NCBI RefSeq assembly: GCF_006440775.1
Contig: NZ_VFTZ01000010.1
Span: forward strand, 62,001-126,000
DNA from: Mesorhizobium sp. B2-7-2
GTDB taxonomy: Bacteria > Pseudomonadota > Alphaproteobacteria > Rhizobiales > Rhizobiaceae
DNA: 64,000 nt
Direction of reading: 5' to 3'
The first letter of the stretch is position 1, and every line of letters begins with the position of its first letter. Shown here in pieces: positions 61,770 through 64,000 of this stretch. The notes under the pieces are model-generated. The model was not told the DNA's origin, did not search any database, and worked only from the letters and a program-made list of their open reading frames with translations. Both the position numbers and the translations under genes were made by a program.

Positions 61770-62585
61770 CTATCCGGCCGGCGGATCAGCGGCCCTTGAA
61801 AAGTGATGCAGCGCGATGGCCGACGCGGCGGCGACGTTCAGGCTGTCGAAATCTTCCGCCATGCCGATCCGCACCGTGTGCAACCGGGCAAGCAGGTCTT
61901 GCGGCAGGCCTTCGCCTTCGGTGCCGAGATAGAGCGCCAGCCTGGCCGAATGTGGCGCGGCCCGGATGTCGGTGGTGCCGCTCGGCGATAGTGCGAACTG
62001 GGCGAAGCCAAGCCGATCGAGTGTCGCGGTGAACGTTCCGGTGTCGCCGAAGGACGCGAAGGGAACCTTCAGCGCCGCACCGACCGAAACACGGATTGCC
62101 TTGCGGTAGAGCGGATCGCAGCACGTCTGGTCGAGCAGCACCGCGTCGGCGCCGAAGGCCGCCGCATTGCGGAAGATCGCGCCCATATTATCGTGATTGG
62201 ATATGCCGACCAGGACGACGGCCAAGGCACGCCGGGGCAAGGTTTCCATCAGAATCTCGGCGGGTGCCGGATCGCCACGCAAGCCGATCGCCAGGATGCC
62301 GCGGTGCATGTGGAAGCCGGCGATCTGGTCCATGACCTCGCCGGCGGCGACATGGACCGGAAAACCCGGGGGCGCCTTGCGCAAGATGTCCTGCACGCCA
62401 GCCAGCCTGTTTTCGAGGATGAGGGCAGACTCGGCGGCGAAGCGTCCGCTCGACAGAAGAAGGTCCAGCACGACCTTGCCTTCGGCGACGAAGCGACCAT
62501 GCCGGCCGACGAGGTCGCGCTCGCGGATGTCGAGATAGGCGGCGACGCGCGGGTCCCGAGGATCGTCGATGGGGATGAGGTTCAT
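61770..62585 (-). CDS. TrmH/SpoU-family RNA 2'-O-methyltransferase
   Basis: 271-aa SPOUT methylase. Motifs: AVVLVGISNHDNMGAIFRNA (motif 1), LALYLGTEGEGLPQDLL (motif 2) and DSLNVAAASAIALHHF (motif 3). The N-terminal region (RYLDIRERDLVGRHG-like, actual YLDIRERDLVGRHGRFVAEG) is the substrate-binding part. Target (rRNA or tRNA) cannot be read from sequence. Confidence 0.92.
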   Translation of the reverse strand: MNLIPIDDPRDPRVAAYLDIRERDLVGRHGRFVAEGKVVLDLLLSSGRFAAESALILENRLAGVQDILRKAPPGFPVHVAAGEVMDQIAGFHMHRGILAIGLRGDPAPAEILMETLPRRALAVVLVGISNHDNMGAIFRNAAAFGADAVLLDQTCCDPLYRKAIRVSVGAALKVPFASFGDTGTFTATLDRLGFAQFALSPSGTTDIRAAPHSARLALYLGTEGEGLPQDLLARLHTVRIGMAEDFDSLNVAAASAIALHHFSRAADPPAG

Positions 62586-62640
62586 CCAAATCTCGCCGGC
62601 AAAAATTGCCAGCGAGATAAGGGGCTTTGGATGGCGCGGG

Positions 62641-62979
62641 TCAAGCCCCGGCGCGGCGCAACCGATAAGCCATCTGTGAAAGGTCGCCGTCGCCGAAAAT
62701 GCCTTCCAGCATGCGCAGCAATTCCCGCACCGCCTCGGATTTGCAGGAATAGTAAATCATCTGGCGGTCGCGCCGGGTCTCGACGAGATCGAGCGCCCTC
62801 AGCTTGGCGAGATGCTGCGACAGCGCGGACTGGCTGAGTTGCACCTTCTCGGCGATGGCGCCGACCGACATTTCATCGTCGATCAGGTGAGCCATGATCA
62901 ACAAGCGCTTTTCGTTGCCCATGAGCGTGAGAAAGGCGGCCGCCGATTCCGCATTGGCGATTAGCTTATTTGAGATCAT
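62641..62979 (-). CDS. ArsR-family winged-helix regulator
   Basis: 112-aa regulator: FLTLMGNEKRLLIMAHLIDD, then SVGAIAEKVQLSQSALSQHL and LVETRRDRQMIYYSCKSEAV. It lacks the two-Cys spacing of the SqrR protein in this window, so its ligand is unknown. Stand-alone gene. Confidence 0.88.
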   Translation of the reverse strand: MISNKLIANAESAAAFLTLMGNEKRLLIMAHLIDDEMSVGAIAEKVQLSQSALSQHLAKLRALDLVETRRDRQMIYYSCKSEAVRELLRMLEGIFGDGDLSQMAYRLRRAGA

Positions 62980-63137
62980 AGATCCCCCAAGGGTCCTGGC
63001 TCATCCAGACGCCAGGGGGCAATGGCGCCTGATTCCACGATGTTCAGATGTCGATAGGCGCTGCTGAATCAGCGCCACTACAAAGGTAGATCATTTCATC
63101 TAAATCTCAAGCGTTGCTTTTGCCGGCGCGCGATCAA

Positions 63138-63908
63138 CTATCGCTCTTGCTCGGCCGCACGTCCCGTTTTGGCCATCTCGACAAGCACCGAACGCAATTC
63201 GCGCGCGCTTTGCAAAGGCCGGGGAAAGAAAATCCTGCAGGTCGCATCGGGGACGGCGAGATCCATGCCATCGGGGTCGAAACCGGTGACGATCCAGCCG
63301 TCGCCTTCGGCGCGGCCGAAATGACGGGCGTAAAGAGCAAGCGCGTCGCGATGGTCGGTATTCATGTGATCGAGTGCGGCCTGCTCGCTGCCGGCGAACT
63401 CGTCGATAGCGGCGGGATCGGTGATGAAATCATCACGGTCGAGAAGAAAGGCCTTGCCGAAGCCGCCATTCAGGCTGGCGCGCTCGGGCTCGAGCCGGAA
63501 GAACGAGAAGTCGCCGAGCCCGGCATAGAGCTTCGCCTTCGGATTGCGGTTGAGATAGCGACGTTCAGCTCGGATCTGATCGGCCGATCCCCGCTCCAGC
63601 CGCAAGGCCCGGCATGCCAGGCTGATGCGCGGATGCGCCAGCGGATCGCCCTTGCCGGGTTCGCCAAGCAGCAGCGAACAGCGCGGATCGGCGAGCAACG
63701 CCCCGGTGTGGGCGGACAGCATCGAGATCAGGATCAACGGCGCGCCGTCGATGTCGGTGGCGACGCCAACCCTGCTTGCCAGCGGCGCGCCGGTGCCAGG
63801 CTCGATCGCCGCGAGCGCGCCGAACCGCGCCGAGCGGATCAGGGTTTTCGCCAGCCTGATCGCCTCGGCGTCGGTCTCGCGGATGACATCCTTCTTCGGT
63901 TCGGTCAC
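63138..63908 (-). CDS. HugZ-like haem/flavin protein (pyridoxamine oxidase fold plus DUF2470)
   Basis: 256-aa protein. N-terminal split-barrel domain (residues ~15-150, RSARFGALAAIEPGTGAPLA, PRCSLLLGEPGKGDPLAHPR) and a C-terminal DUF2470 domain with DHMNTDHRDALALYARHF, the His-rich motif used for haem in HugZ-type proteins. Possible role in haem use or degradation. Confidence 0.88.
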   Translation of the reverse strand: MTEPKKDVIRETDAEAIRLAKTLIRSARFGALAAIEPGTGAPLASRVGVATDIDGAPLILISMLSAHTGALLADPRCSLLLGEPGKGDPLAHPRISLACRALRLERGSADQIRAERRYLNRNPKAKLYAGLGDFSFFRLEPERASLNGGFGKAFLLDRDDFITDPAAIDEFAGSEQAALDHMNTDHRDALALYARHFGRAEGDGWIVTGFDPDGMDLAVPDATCRIFFPRPLQSARELRSVLVEMAKTGRAAEQER

Positions 63909-63944
63909 AGGTTCACCCGAGATAAGTTGATTTTGGTTCTCCGG

Positions 63945-64000
63945 TTATCGGCCGAGTACACCTGCCTTTGCAAGGGCTGCGATTTCGTCTTCGCTCACGC
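63945..64000 (-). CDS. C-terminal end of an unidentified protein (partial)
   Basis: The last 17 or so codons of a minus-strand gene enter from the right edge and end ..SEDEIAALAKAGVLGR. The end resembles CaiB/BaiF CoA-transferases, but too little is visible to assign it. It ends 36 bp before the HugZ-like start, so the two may be co-transcribed. Confidence 0.5.
   Translation of the reverse strand, partial: VSEDEIAALAKAGVLGR

Noticed and set aside
1..64000. CRISPR arrays, insertion sequences, prophage or toxin-antitoxin genes
   Set aside because: No regularly spaced repeats, transposase, integrase or phage-like proteins were seen in the translations.

Overview
The window looks like chromosome of a Mesorhizobium-like alphaproteobacterium (Rhizobiales). 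Evidence: a complete fixNOQP-fixGHIS set with FixL and FixK, core cell-cycle genes in the alphaproteobacterial arrangement (sciP, ctrA, chpT, GANTC sites upstream of ctrA), EipA, and intergenic mosaic repeats of a type I associate with Mesorhizobium. Species identity is inferred and was not searched.

1-16 kb, microaerobic respiration. A truncated fixL lies at the left edge, followed by a universal stress protein, a small four-cysteine DUF6455 protein, a CBS-BON protein, fixGHIS and fixNOQP (cbb3 oxidase and its copper/assembly factors, minus strand), divergent hemN, a K+-channel-like protein, a group III truncated globin and a first nnrS.

16-25 kb, regulators and accessory low-oxygen genes. 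nnrR, a DUF1858 protein, phosphoketolase plus acetate kinase (acetyl-phosphate to acetate with ATP), a GNAT acetyltransferase, fixK preceded by a FixJ-like site, a 57-aa membrane protein, an alcohol dehydrogenase remnant, a flavodoxin-fold quinone reductase, two small genes of unknown function and pseudoazurin.

25-33 kb, anaerobic cofactor and ubiquinone biosynthesis. mogA, ubiV, ubiU and ubiT (O2-independent ubiquinone hydroxylation), a second DUF6455 gene, a frameshifted ubiD, ubiX, two DUF2249 proteins and a second nnrS.

33-45 kb, respiratory nitrate reduction. A narK1-narK2 fusion, narGHJI, a parvulin-type isomerase, small unknown proteins and a DUF2478 protein.

45-51.7 kb, sulfide module. 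An SqrR/BigR-type persulfide sensor diverges from sqr, a DUF2892 protein and an RND efflux pair.

51.9-64 kb, core chromosome. tRNA-Met, a Gfo/Idh oxidoreductase, mnmA, sciP, a quinone oxidoreductase with an HxlR regulator, fliJ-like, ctrA, a single-domain response regulator, chpT, eipA, a coiled-coil membrane protein, a TrmH-family methylase, an ArsR regulator, a HugZ-like protein and one partial gene.

The region left of the tRNA reads as one low-oxygen regulon. At least ten perfect TTGA-N6-TCAA (FixK/Fnr) boxes, about five NnrR-like TTtGCGCT-type boxes and three hybrid boxes sit in front of its operons, mostly at spacings that fit activation. I noticed none in the core part to the right. 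The likely flow is FixL(J) to FixK to cbb3, nitrate reductase, HemN, SQR and phosphoketolase, with NnrR adding NO-responsive control. Nitrite, NO and N2O reductases are not in the window.
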